From Neodiprion pinetum (taxonomy: Eukaryota > Arthropoda > Insecta > Hymenoptera > Diprionidae): DNA of 64,000 nucleotides. Every line of letters begins with the position of its first letter. Position 1 is the first letter of the stretch. The translations under genes were made by a program, and so were the position numbers. Below the pieces are notes generated by a model. The model was not told the DNA's origin and ran no database searches. It saw nothing but the letters and a program-made list of their open reading frames with translations. Below, piece by piece: positions 38,601 through 41,849 of the stretch. The stretch spans positions 23,280,470 to 23,344,469 of the forward strand of contig NC_060238.1 of NCBI RefSeq assembly GCF_021155775.2, read 5' to 3'.

Positions 38601-41035
38601 TGAGCACTGTTTTTCTCTTCCGCAGATATTTAGATAACAAAGTTTTCGTGTCACTGGCAAACGGAGACATTACTGTCTACTCGAGAGACCATCGTAAGTA
38701 ATTATAAACGCAATTTTAACCGACCTCACTAGTTTTGGCACTGTTCAATTCAACACGTTCACCCACAGAAGCCACTATAGTAGCGCCCTTTGTTTTTTTC
38801 TTCTTTTCTGCTGTCATCTTTATTACATTCTTTGCAAAATCCTGACGATTTTTGCATTTTCAGTTAATAAAAAAATACTCAAATCTTGTAACGATTAGAT
38901 TTTTTTTGTGAATCCATGATTGTTTAAAATTGTTATAAGTAAAACCATGCAAAAAAAGAAAAACAACGTATTTTTGTGAATATAATTCGTTAGCGGAGAA
39001 ATTTGATGATAAACGAATACTAAAAACGATTGGAATTCATTGGTTGACAAACTGAGATCTCAGAATGGCCATTACATTCACAAAATTCATTGCACAGGGG
39101 TAGTTTTCCATCCTCTATATGGATGCACACAAATAATAAAAACTGTTTCAAAATAAATATTCACATAAATCTCATTCAAAAGTGGATTGTCTGAAACAAT
39201 GTTGATAATTCACCCTGTTTGCACCAAATTTTAGCGGTTGTTCTTAGTTTTATTAAATTTTGGTAACATCTAATTCGCTTTCGGCGTCGCAAAATACACA
39301 GGAAACGTATAATAATTGCACTTCCGCAATTTGCATTTGAAAAAAAAATCGTACTAAAACAAAAAAAAAAAAAAAAAAACAGAACGGCGCGACCGAAAGG
39401 GTTAATCGACCTCGTCTTTCCTCAGTAGGCGGATGGATAACCAGCGATCCGACAACGATTTCGGTCGGAACTGTCGCCTCACCGGTCACGAAGATGCTTC
39501 CAGTGGCAGGCAAGCTGTGGTGCGGGTGTCACAACACGATAAAAATCCTCAACACCCATCCCCTGGACATCGAGCACACTTTCGCAGCCAGCAACGACAC
39601 AAGTCGACCCGTTTCCTGCATGGCAAGCTACGGTGGTCCCGGAGTATGGATTTCCATTCACAACAGCGCCGTCCTGAGGCTTTTCCATGCCGGTACTTAC
39701 GAGTGCCTGACAGACATCAACATCGCACCTGCGGTGACAAAGATGCTTGCCAGTAAGTGTCAAATCAAATTTGTAGCCGGAAATTCCGGGTGAATGTAAT
39801 TTTTTTTATTTTTTTTTTTTCTCTCTTCATCCTGGTATCGTTTTACCTTAGCGGAGTTAGTTGACTCGGTAGTTTTTGAGTTCGTCGCACCTTTTTTTTT
39901 TTTTTTTTTTTTTTTTAGGATTGTTTACTTTTTCTGATAAAATTGAAACACGATTTTATACGAGGTTAAGGATTAATCCGACGAACGATTTTTCCCCCGT
40001 GATCTTGAAATTTTAAACTTTTGAAGGAATTTGAATATTGGTGCCTGGTGAAAGTTGTCCAACTGTTGGCGAAGCGTGGAAAAAAATTTTACCAAGTCAA
40101 AAACCATGCTTTCAATTCTTTCGTCGATAGTATTGTTCAAGAAAAAAAAAAAAATTTTTTTAAAGTTCTTGTGCGACGATACATCAAAGCGAAGTTTATT
40201 TTAACGAAAACATATAAACTCGTTGCAGGTTGCGATGACATTATAAGACAGCACAAAGCGGCCTGTTTAAGAGTTACGGCACTTTTGGCCTGCAACGAGT
40301 TGCTATGGATTGGAACGAGTGCAGGGGTCCTTCTTACGGTTCCGATTCCCCACATCAAGTCTTCGACCCAGAGGATGTCGCAGCCACCTACGGTTACAGG
40401 TTCGCAAAGAAAAATAAATAAAACAATCAACAAATGAGAATGAAACCAGGAGAAACCGATTTTTGCTTTTTTATGCTCTTCTCACGCCGTTTCCCTGTCT
40501 TTTAATTGCACCGTAATTATATTATCCAATATCGCCATGTACACCAATAAGCTATACATCTGTCTACCATTATATCCATCCATCCATCCATCCATCCATC
40601 TATGTTCTTATATGCTTGCGATTGAATATCGTGACTTTCCATACTATTTTCATTTCGCATACCGCAATATTGTCCAACAATGTCACGGACACAAATAAGA
40701 TCCAACCATCCAGCTGTCTACTTATTAACTTGTCCGCCTCTGGAACGGTGAATGACTGTTATTTCCGTCTAGGAATTCCCCACGGACACACGGGACACGT
40801 GAGATTTTTGACATGTGTCGAAACAACGTCACCAGTGAAACCTGATCCCCGGCCAAAAATGGACAGGTACTCGTTGAAGTCGTCGAAGGTCCAACAGACC
40901 AACATAAACCTTGGAAAATTGTTGGTCATATCGGGAGGCGATGGTTACGAAGACTTCAGAGGGCCCCAAGCTTCGGCGGAGCTTCAGGCCGGCCGCGAGG
41001 ACTCAACGAATCATTTACTTTTATGGAAAGTATGA
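3374..41035 (+). CDS. ARHGEF17: Rho guanine nucleotide exchange factor, ARHGEF17-like (23 exons; whole gene span)
   Basis: This gene encodes a Dbl-family exchange factor that loads GTP on RhoA-type GTPases. Human ARHGEF17 (TEM4) acts at actin structures and cell junctions. The spliced model is 5,073 bases, about 1,690 aa, with all 22 junctions in frame and all introns GT-AG. Order: disordered Ser/Pro/Arg-rich N-terminus (about 1-805); DH domain (about 806-1010) with the signature CR1 ELYDTERSYVEAL and CR3 LLIKPVQKIPRYELLIQ; PH domain from about 1027 (KERALFLFSDLLVIT); helical linker; WD40-like propeller (about 1210-1690) containing VWVCNSDGYVGQVCVL. The human protein is about 2,060 aa, so the N-terminus is shorter here. 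ARHGEF10 is the nearest alternative family. The coordinates span introns; the exons are listed separately. Confidence 0.85.
4351..4373. repeat. short palindrome
   Basis: CAAGAATAAT, then CAT, then ATTATTCTTG: two perfect 10-base arms immediately left of the larger fold-back element. Confidence 0.6.
4380..4595. repeat. fold-back element, family B (long arms)
   Basis: The left arm (4380 to about 4463) matches the reverse complement of the right arm (about 4514-4595) over roughly 80 bases with few mismatches. The shared order is AGAGTTTATTTACTGTTAA, then ACGTATATTTGGATAC, then TTAGTTATTATTA. The loop is about 50 bases. It has no coding capacity and looks like a MITE or fold-back transposon in intron 1. 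No clear target duplication was seen. Confidence 0.75.
4817..5323 (+). CDS. ARHGEF17: RhoGEF coding exon 2 (disordered region)
   Basis: This exon has 169 codons, begins ESIPAASGRDQESSQ and ends HQTLKLQ in phase 0 at CAG|GTTGGT. It is rich in Ser, Gly, Pro and Arg, with a basic patch RRKKRNSR. The acceptor GCCGACAG (4816) parallels that of exon 3. An alternative in-frame acceptor CCCCTAAG at 4795 would add seven residues (VTKPCRQ). The frame is open from 4772. Confidence 0.65.
5324..6665. other. intron 2
   Basis: This interval of about 1.3 kb begins GTTGGT and ends CTTCGCCGACAG. I saw no conserved motif, repeat family or exon in it. Confidence 0.5.
6666..6878 (+). CDS. ARHGEF17: RhoGEF coding exon 3
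   Basis: This exon has 71 codons from EPAVTAVDRLHRF to a PPPQQQQ end, phase 0 to phase 0, with acceptor TCTCTTCGCCGACAG and donor CAG|GTGAGT. It carries a Gly/Ser run, a charged segment DKAERLRELTEKLK that could form a helix, and Pro-rich stretches (VPAPVPPPRRP) resembling SH3 ligands. The SH3-ligand role is inferred. Confidence 0.7.
6879..6983. other. intron 3, 105 bases, open in frame
   Basis: This intron is a multiple of three in length (105 bases) and contains no stop in the reading frame. Retention would therefore add 35 residues, including a Phe/Cys/Leu-rich segment. Consensus GTGAGT and CCCACAG ends make splicing the default. Confidence 0.6.
6984..7518 (+). CDS. ARHGEF17: RhoGEF coding exon 4 (Ser-rich disordered region)
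   Basis: This exon has 178 codons plus one base, beginning IQNCGSCEERPTGLR after CCCACAG and ending at CCACG|GTATGT in phase 1. It is Ser/Gly/Arg-rich with likely phosphorylation-type patches (SRTLPRSESVSEE, LRQYSDSVVDSARSL). Reading continues correctly into exon 5, which confirms the phase. Confidence 0.75.
7519..8374. other. intron 4
   Basis: This AT-rich intron starts GTATGT and ends CACTGTACAG. It includes a TTTTTGAGATATCGCGG segment near 7990, a motif also seen near 10972, probably from a dispersed repeat. No exon was found. Confidence 0.5.
8375..8776 (+). CDS. ARHGEF17: RhoGEF coding exon 5
   Basis: This exon is 402 bases, phase 1 to phase 1, between TGTACAG and AGAG|GTGAGT. The correct frame has no ATG and reads GSRLRVQPHSKSERDEG, then a Ser/Pro-rich stretch, then acidic residues ending ETAVEEVVHRG. 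The other two frames look open but are GC-rich shadows. It is part of the long disordered N-terminus. Confidence 0.75.
8777..9370. other. intron 5
   Basis: This intron begins GTGAGT, contains a TA-dinucleotide microsatellite at about 8808-8847, and ends TTTCCTCAG. Nothing else was recognised. Confidence 0.5.
8808..8847. repeat. (TA)n microsatellite
   Basis: An alternating T/A run of about 40 bases inside intron 5, followed by a T run. Confidence 0.85.
9371..9671 (+). CDS. ARHGEF17: RhoGEF coding exon 6
   Basis: This exon is 301 bases, phase 1 to phase 2, from acceptor TCCTCAG to donor GGAG|GTAAAG. It reads DSKIEPHEVIVTPPPEEP, an acidic Ser/Pro stretch, a basic cluster TSKRRKGVYITQWPEP, and ends DCEGQTPRR. 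The basic YITQWP segment is the least repetitive part and may be a conserved short motif; its function is unknown. Confidence 0.75.
9777..10080 (+). CDS. ARHGEF17: RhoGEF coding exon 7 (last long-isoform-specific exon)
   Basis: This exon is 304 bases, phase 2 to phase 0, after a long T tract and ACCCAG. It reads YSKRPLRGPYGQMLEAEM, then a Ser/Pro-rich segment, then a probable helix PELLAELLRGSSERVARA, and ends at ATCGAAAT|GTGAGT. The next exon in frame is 19.4 kb downstream and starts the DH domain. Confidence 0.75.
12001..12300 (-). mobile_element. MITE, family C (8-bp target duplication), copy 1
   Basis: The ends read GGGGTAGAGGTTGAAGTTCC on the left and, reverse-complemented, GAGGCGGAGTTGAAATTCCG on the right. 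Flanks ACGACTCT (11993-12000) and ACGTCTCT (12301-12308) match at 7 of 8 positions, which fits an 8-bp target duplication. The interior shares ACTTGAAGTGAAGAAA and AAGTTTCGAATGGTC with the element at 31037-31473, in opposite orientation. An 8-bp duplication is typical of hAT elements, but the superfamily is not proven. No transposase was seen. Confidence 0.7.
15493..16066. repeat. fold-back element, family D (CAGGGT ends)
   Basis: Terminal inverted repeats begin CAGGGTCGAATTTTTACACA on the left and CAGGGTAGGATTTTTGCACA on the right (reverse-complemented). Similarity continues almost to the centre through GATTGACTTGAAGTTTG / GATTGACTTGAAATTTG and TTCAAAACG. It is about 574 bp, non-coding, and inside intron 7. 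CAGGG-type ends resemble hAT elements; the flanking duplication is not clear. Confidence 0.7.
17230..17241. promoter_or_regulatory. CTCF-like motif
   Basis: CCACCAGGTGGC matches the core of the CTCF consensus and sits in a G+C-rich patch (17155-17290) within AT-rich intron 7. A 12-base match can arise by chance; the CAGGTG inside it is also a Snail-type E-box. Confidence 0.25.
17624..17676. repeat. (GA)n microsatellite
   Basis: A nearly pure GA run of about 53 bases within intron 7. GA runs are potential GAGA-factor sites in insects. Confidence 0.9.
17697..18012. mobile_element. MITE-like element with CAGGGTGG ends
   Basis: CAGGGTGGTTTTT at the left end is mirrored by AAAAACCACCCTG at the right end, and low-complexity T and A tracts extend the inverted repeats to about 33 bases. 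It is about 316 bp, non-coding, directly beside a GA microsatellite. An AT dinucleotide flanks both ends. Because the arms are partly low complexity the call is moderate. Confidence 0.5.
19139..19724. repeat. fold-back element, family E (586 bp near-palindrome)
   Basis: The ends read AGTCCAGTCAAAAT and ATTTTGACTGGACT. Inner blocks pair across the whole element: CTATCGATAG in both arms, GGAAAATTCTACATCGAATT with its complement, and TGTCGGAAAC with GTTTCCGACA. The flanks GCTAA and ACTAA match at 4 of 5 positions. No coding capacity; located in intron 7. Confidence 0.75.
21050..21255. repeat. single-arm copy of fold-back family A
   Basis: This matches the right arm of the 927-1631 element. Shared pieces include TTAAACAA followed by a TTCAAACAATT-like block, GGGCATTATTATTATTCAAA, a TTGACGACGCTCACTTTTG block, and the terminal TACATCCTTAA. 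Only one arm is present, so the copy is truncated or a solo relic. Confidence 0.55.
21480..21672. promoter_or_regulatory. CpG-rich island in intron 7
   Basis: This stretch is dense in CpG (GCGTGCGCGCGTG, GTCGACGCGTCGCGACGCC), in sharp contrast to the AT-rich surroundings. The open frames across it have no recognised domain. It could be an internal promoter, enhancer or non-coding first exon. This is inferred from composition only. Confidence 0.3.
23310..23800. repeat. fold-back element, family F
   Basis: The left arm (CCCAAAAATG..., then ATTTTCGAATG, then AATTCTTTGTT) pairs with the reverse complement of the right arm (CCCAAAAATGC..., ATTTTCAAATG, GAATTCTTTGTT). The arms are divergent and the ends uncertain. 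It is non-coding and lies in intron 7. Confidence 0.5.
26680..26754 (+). CDS. ARHGEF17: probable alternative first coding exon (short RhoGEF isoform)
   Basis: An ATG at 26680 opens MSVGRRLASQPSEDSEDNEN and then VTKRV, ending in phase 0 at GTG|GTGGGT (or one codon earlier at CGA|GTGGTG). Exon 8 begins in phase 0 with DTRTHVVVELYD, so splicing gives a roughly 910-aa protein of DH, PH and propeller without the disordered N-terminus. An in-frame TAG at 26659, and phase incompatibility with exon 7, argue that this is a first exon and not an internal one. The donor is weak, so confidence is moderate. Confidence 0.55.
26755..29506. other. intron 7, 3' portion
   Basis: AT-rich intron between the alternative first exon and the first DH exon, ending ATCTGTTTCAG. 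I found no exon and no clear repeat family, only short A runs (about 27290-27320). Confidence 0.5.
29507..29584 (+). CDS. ARHGEF17: RhoGEF coding exon 8: start of DH domain (CR1)
   Basis: This exon has 26 codons, phase 0 to phase 0, between TGTTTCAG and CAAC|GTAAGC. It encodes VVVELYDTERSYVEALQILV, the first conserved region (CR1) of the Dbl-homology fold, whose Glu contacts the GTPase switch in the family. Both isoforms join here. Confidence 0.9.
31037..31473 (+). mobile_element. MITE, family C (8-bp target duplication), copy 2
   Basis: The ends GGGGCGGGGTTGAAATACCG and, reverse-complemented, GGGGCGAGGTTGAAATTCCG form inverted repeats of about 30 bases. The element is flanked by perfect 8-bp duplications GATGGATT (31029-31036 and 31474-31481). 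It is 437 bp, non-coding, and inside intron 8. The clean duplication makes the boundaries firm. hAT is the usual superfamily for 8-bp duplications, but the GGGG ends are not the classic hAT start. Confidence 0.85.
31970..32001. repeat. (GA)n microsatellite
   Basis: GA repeat in intron 8 interrupted by GTGAGAG near its start. Confidence 0.85.
33534..33611 (+). CDS. ARHGEF17: RhoGEF coding exon 9 (DH domain)
   Basis: This exon has 26 codons, phase 0 to phase 0, between TTTTCAG and CCAG|GTAAAT. It reads KYLQPLKSPENSGLVDSATV and ends DEIFYQ. KYLQPL completes the CR1 helix; the DEIF segment is the usual start of the next DH helix. Its size equals that of exon 8 (78 bases). Confidence 0.9.
33806..33910 (+). 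CDS. ARHGEF17: RhoGEF coding exon 10 (DH domain, CR2)
   Basis: This exon has 35 codons, phase 0, between CTCATTCAG and GACGTG|GTAATA. It reads IPAILSHHEIFLEELRKRL and then SWELRQTIGDVFLDV, the helix and turn of DH conserved region 2 (compare the usual I...HxxFLxxLxxRL...IGDxFL pattern). Confidence 0.9.
33911..34411. other. intron 10
   Basis: Short AT-rich intron with long A and T runs, ending TTCTTCTGCAG. Nothing else was recognised. Confidence 0.6.
34412..34528 (+). CDS. ARHGEF17: RhoGEF coding exon 11 (DH domain)
   Basis: This exon has 39 codons, phase 0, between CTTCTGCAG and CGAG|GTAAAT. It reads FTKPDVLETYTLFLDNWKSA and ends AKPAFARFLE, matching the Y..F..N...A...........P.F..FL pattern of DH domains. 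The frame lacks an ATG, and a longer overlapping frame in this place is a shadow. Confidence 0.9.
34669..34955 (+). CDS. ARHGEF17: RhoGEF coding exon 12 (DH domain, CR3)
   Basis: This exon is 287 bases, phase 0 to phase 2, after TTTCGCAG. It encodes LDQLLIKPVQKIPRYELLIQ followed by RLLKHT, the most conserved DH motif (CR3) and main GTPase-contact helix, then a charged helix that ends the domain (VKINCTERESLEWEQQQTTL). The donor ACAG|GTCAGA is a little weak. It joins exon 13 to make Asn-Asp-Arg-Ala. Confidence 0.95.
35166..35303 (+). CDS. ARHGEF17: RhoGEF coding exon 13 (PH domain start)
   Basis: This exon is 138 bases, phase 2 to phase 2, between TTTCGCAG and TCGAC|GTAAGT. It reads AFIRHDLVTIASNQGTRKER and then ALFLFSDLLVITSIKRRSG. 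The strand pattern ALFLFSDLLVIT is the usual third and fourth strand of PH domains following DH. Other frames in this interval are shadows. Confidence 0.9.
35377..35471 (+). CDS. ARHGEF17: RhoGEF coding exon 14 (PH domain)
   Basis: This exon is 95 bases, phase 2 to phase 1, after CCGTCACAG and before AAAG|GTAATT. It reads SSCPNSLVGLLEANKYKMLM and then RIALDDLEVMKG, where YKMLMRIALDDLEV is a PH strand pair. The upstream intron is only 73 bases. Confidence 0.9.
35472..35931. other. intron 14 (mostly a MITE)
   Basis: Of its 460 bases about 370 are the MITE described separately. Without it the intron would be about 90 bases, like its neighbours. Confidence 0.7.
35514..35881. mobile_element. MITE, family G, with NRF-1/ewg-type sites in its ends
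   Basis: Terminal inverted repeats of about 43 bases with two mismatches begin CCGGGACAA, continue TCTTGAAACTTGAAAATC and end AACCGCGCATGCGC. TA flanks both ends (35512-35513 and 35882-35883), as for Tc1/mariner-type insertions. The element is 368 bp and inside intron 14 of the RhoGEF gene. GCGCATGCGC appears in each arm (35547-35556, 35839-35848). A half copy lies at 53281-53470. No transposase is present. Confidence 0.85.
35932..36154 (+). CDS. ARHGEF17: RhoGEF coding exon 15 (helical linker)
   Basis: This exon is 223 bases, phase 1 to phase 2, after ACGCACAG and before ACACA|GTGAGT. It reads AKDENLRRMAREVDHLREDC and later QQLEEVITDLLSQTQRQLAE. Heptad-like Leu spacing predicts a long helix or coiled coil, as found after or within the PH region of ARHGEF10/17 proteins. 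Confidence 0.9.
36234..36325 (+). CDS. ARHGEF17: RhoGEF coding exon 16 (linker end)
   Basis: This exon is 92 bases, phase 2 to phase 1, after CTCTCCGCAG and before CTGG|GTGAGT. It reads AGIENISVMFTKPDKRASWE and then ESFNEAKQKL. The F..P..R..WE..F..AK.KL pattern is the typical last PH helix of this subfamily. Confidence 0.9.
36326..36828. other. intron 16 (mostly a family C element)
   Basis: This 503-base intron, ending ACGTCGACAG, is occupied by the divergent family C copy described separately. Confidence 0.65.
36400..36790 (+). mobile_element. MITE, family C, divergent copy 3
   Basis: It shares AAACATCGAAATTC, then GAATGATCCAA and AATTTCTGGCT, then CATTCGAAA and TTGTTTCTCGAAAGTTTGAT with the element at 31037-31473, same orientation. 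Its left part (AAGTTTCGAATGGTCCGAAA) is the inverted match of its right part, so it folds back on itself. The terminal GGGG ends and target duplication are lost. Confidence 0.65.
36829..37096 (+). CDS. ARHGEF17: RhoGEF coding exon 17 (start of propeller)
   Basis: This exon is 268 bases, phase 1 to phase 2, after ACGTCGACAG and before CAGGG|GTGAGT. It reads ALSADRRPCPEFVGPLPIRK, then LQFTCAAPT, then RDVWVCNSDGYVGQVCVLSL and NARILCVAGIP. The VWVCNSDGYVGQVCVL block is the hallmark first blade of the ARHGEF10/17 C-terminal WD40-like propeller. Confidence 0.92.
37287..37394 (+). CDS. ARHGEF17: RhoGEF coding exon 18
   Basis: This exon is 108 bases, phase 2 to phase 2, between CATCCAACAG and GACAG|GTAAGA. 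It reads SNLCVPKNNPFVSGKSGISI and then ATGGNIQLD, a loop within the propeller. Confidence 0.85.
37491..37730 (+). CDS. ARHGEF17: RhoGEF coding exon 19 (acidic loop and propeller blade)
   Basis: This exon is 240 bases, phase 2 to phase 2, between TTTTCGCAG and TTAT|GTAAGT. It has an acidic Ser/Asp run (SSSSDDSDSDDIP) followed by the blade PTMWLGTEDGCIHVYNCSD, a WD40-like GxxDGxIxVY motif that is well kept in ARHGEF17 proteins. Confidence 0.92.
37731..38625. other. intron 19 (contains GAAATC minisatellite)
   Basis: About 510 of its 895 bases are the degenerate minisatellite described separately. The rest shows nothing I recognise. It ends TCTTCCGCAG. Confidence 0.6.
37891..38401 (+). repeat. 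GAAATC-type degenerate minisatellite element, copy 1
   Basis: It is made of degenerate repeats of about 10-11 bases like GAAATCCTTT and GAAATCTTTT. The left edge is ACTTTTCCGGAAATCTT and the right edge runs ATCATGGTGTACGTCAAATC then GACGAGAGATTAA and CCCCTCG. The second copy at 50712-51047 has matching edges, so the repeat array moves or spreads as a bounded element. The long minus-strand frame across it is an artefact of stop-free repeats. Confidence 0.75.
38626..38693 (+). CDS. ARHGEF17: RhoGEF coding exon 20
   Basis: This exon is 68 bases, phase 2 to phase 1, between TCTTCCGCAG and CCATC|GTAAGT. It reads YLDNKVFVSLANGDITVYSR then DH, a propeller blade with the GDITVY strand. Confidence 0.9.
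38694..39425. other. intron 20
   Basis: This is a 732-base AT-rich intron ending TCTTTCCTCAG, with an A-run near 39360-39380. No repeat family was assigned. Confidence 0.55.
39426..39752 (+). CDS. ARHGEF17: RhoGEF coding exon 21 (propeller blades)
   Basis: This exon is 327 bases, phase 1 to phase 1, between TTTCCTCAG and TTGCCA|GTAAGT. It reads GGWITSDPTTISVGTVASPV, then GKLWCGCHNTIKILN, then GVWISIHNSAVLRLFHAGTY and ECLTDINIAPAV. LWCGCHNTIKILN and the LxLFHxxTxECLTDIN pattern are characteristic of ARHGEF17-type propellers. Confidence 0.95.
39753..40228. other. intron 21
   Basis: AT-rich intron with T runs near 39800-39820 and 39891-39916, ending ACTCGTTGCAG. Nothing else was recognised. 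Confidence 0.55.
40229..40399 (+). CDS. ARHGEF17: RhoGEF coding exon 22
   Basis: This exon is 171 bases, phase 1 to phase 1, after CTCGTTGCAG. It reads CDDIIRQHKAACLRVTALLA and CNELLWIGTSAGVLLTVPIP, a blade with the conserved LWIGTSAGVLLTVP motif. The donor ACAG|GTTCGC is weak, but the join to exon 23 restores the conserved GIPHGHTGHVRFL sequence. Confidence 0.9.
40400..40772. other. intron 22
   Basis: This intron holds a CCAT/ATCC tetranucleotide run (40574-40601) and ends TTTCCGTCTAG. Confidence 0.6.
40574..40601. repeat. (ATCC)n microsatellite
   Basis: About six to seven copies of the tetranucleotide within intron 22. Confidence 0.85.
40773..41035 (+). CDS. ARHGEF17: RhoGEF coding exon 23 (C-terminus)
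   Basis: This exon is 263 bases in phase 1 ending with TGA at 41033-41035. It reads IPHGHTGHVRFLTCVETTSP, then INLGKLLVISGGDGYEDFRG, and ends NHLLLWKV. The GHTGHVRFL and VISGGDGYEDFR motifs and the LLLW ending are the expected last propeller blade of ARHGEF17. Confidence 0.93.
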
Positions 41036-41102
41036 TCGAAATATTGTAAACGGCCACTGAACTGGCCAGTAGGTGATAACTTCGGATGAACGAGCTGAGG
41101 TA

Positions 41103-41393
41103 ATGAGAGACGGAAGGGAAAGAAAAAAGGAGGTTAGAGATGAGACGTGGACCTATTCGAGTGAATCGACACTTCCCGAATTTTGTCCCGATCAGCTGAA
41201 GAAGAAACGGTCAAAGTGTCCGGATATCGAGGAGTTTCAGTCACTGGCGAAACGAATACTGCGAGGATCAAGAGCACGAGGGAATTTTGCGACGGGAGAT
41301 TCGAGCGAGGAAATATTGTTGAAAGTTAAGTATTCTGAATTACCAGAATCACAGATGAAAGATGCAGGATGGAGATTGAAAAAAAATAAATAA
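41103..41393 (+). CDS. unrecognised ORF in the 3' UTR
   Basis: This is an ATG-started frame of 96 codons, 67 bases after the RhoGEF stop and in a different frame. It is highly charged (MRDGRERKKEVRDETW, then LPEFCPDQLKKKRSKCPD). No domain was recognised. It may be chance, because the sequence is locally purine-rich, or a translated downstream ORF. Confidence 0.2.
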   Translation: MRDGRERKKEVRDETWTYSSESTLPEFCPDQLKKKRSKCPDIEEFQSLAKRILRGSRARGNFATGDSSEEILLKVKYSELPESQMKDAGWRLKKNK

Positions 41394-41416
41394 ATAAATA
41401 AATAAATAAATGAATA
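41385..41416 (+). terminator. ARHGEF17: tandem AATAAA polyadenylation signals
   Basis: Repeated AATAAA units (an AAAT tetranucleotide run) lie about 350 bases after the stop codon, followed by A-rich sequence. They are candidate cleavage signals for the RhoGEF mRNA, though AATAAA is common in this AT-rich DNA. Confidence 0.4.
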
Positions 41417-41420
41417 AATC

Positions 41421-41812
41421 TAAAAAAAAAGAGAGAAACAAAAATAATATTTTTGCTGTCAATCAAGATTTCGATACTTATTGTTGTACATGTACACCGA
41501 AGCGGCGAATATCAGAAAACAATATATATATATATATATTATAGATCGTGTACAATTATATGAGAAGGAAACAATTATACGTCGTCAAGCGATCTGGGAT
41601 CCATTGCATACGTTTGATTTTTTTTATTAATATTTTATTTTCCAACCGCGTCCACATCGGCGAATATTATATGAACATAAGTATCGATCGATCGATTGAT
41701 CAAATTTCTAAAGTACGATTCTTTCGTTTCCCCCCATTTGACATCTCAACGGTCACGTTTTTAAATTTGAAGCAACCGAAAGAACAAATAAAAACGAACA
41801 ACGTGGAAAAAA

Positions 41813-41849
<37 letters not shown>

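Larger units (their letters stand above)
41036..41420 (+). other. ARHGEF17: 3' untranslated region (proximal)
   Basis: The non-coding sequence after the TGA contains a downstream open frame (41103-41393) and tandem AATAAA hexamers from 41385. The transcript may extend further, as many later AATAAA hexamers occur in the AT-rich DNA to about 43.4 kb. Confidence 0.5.
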
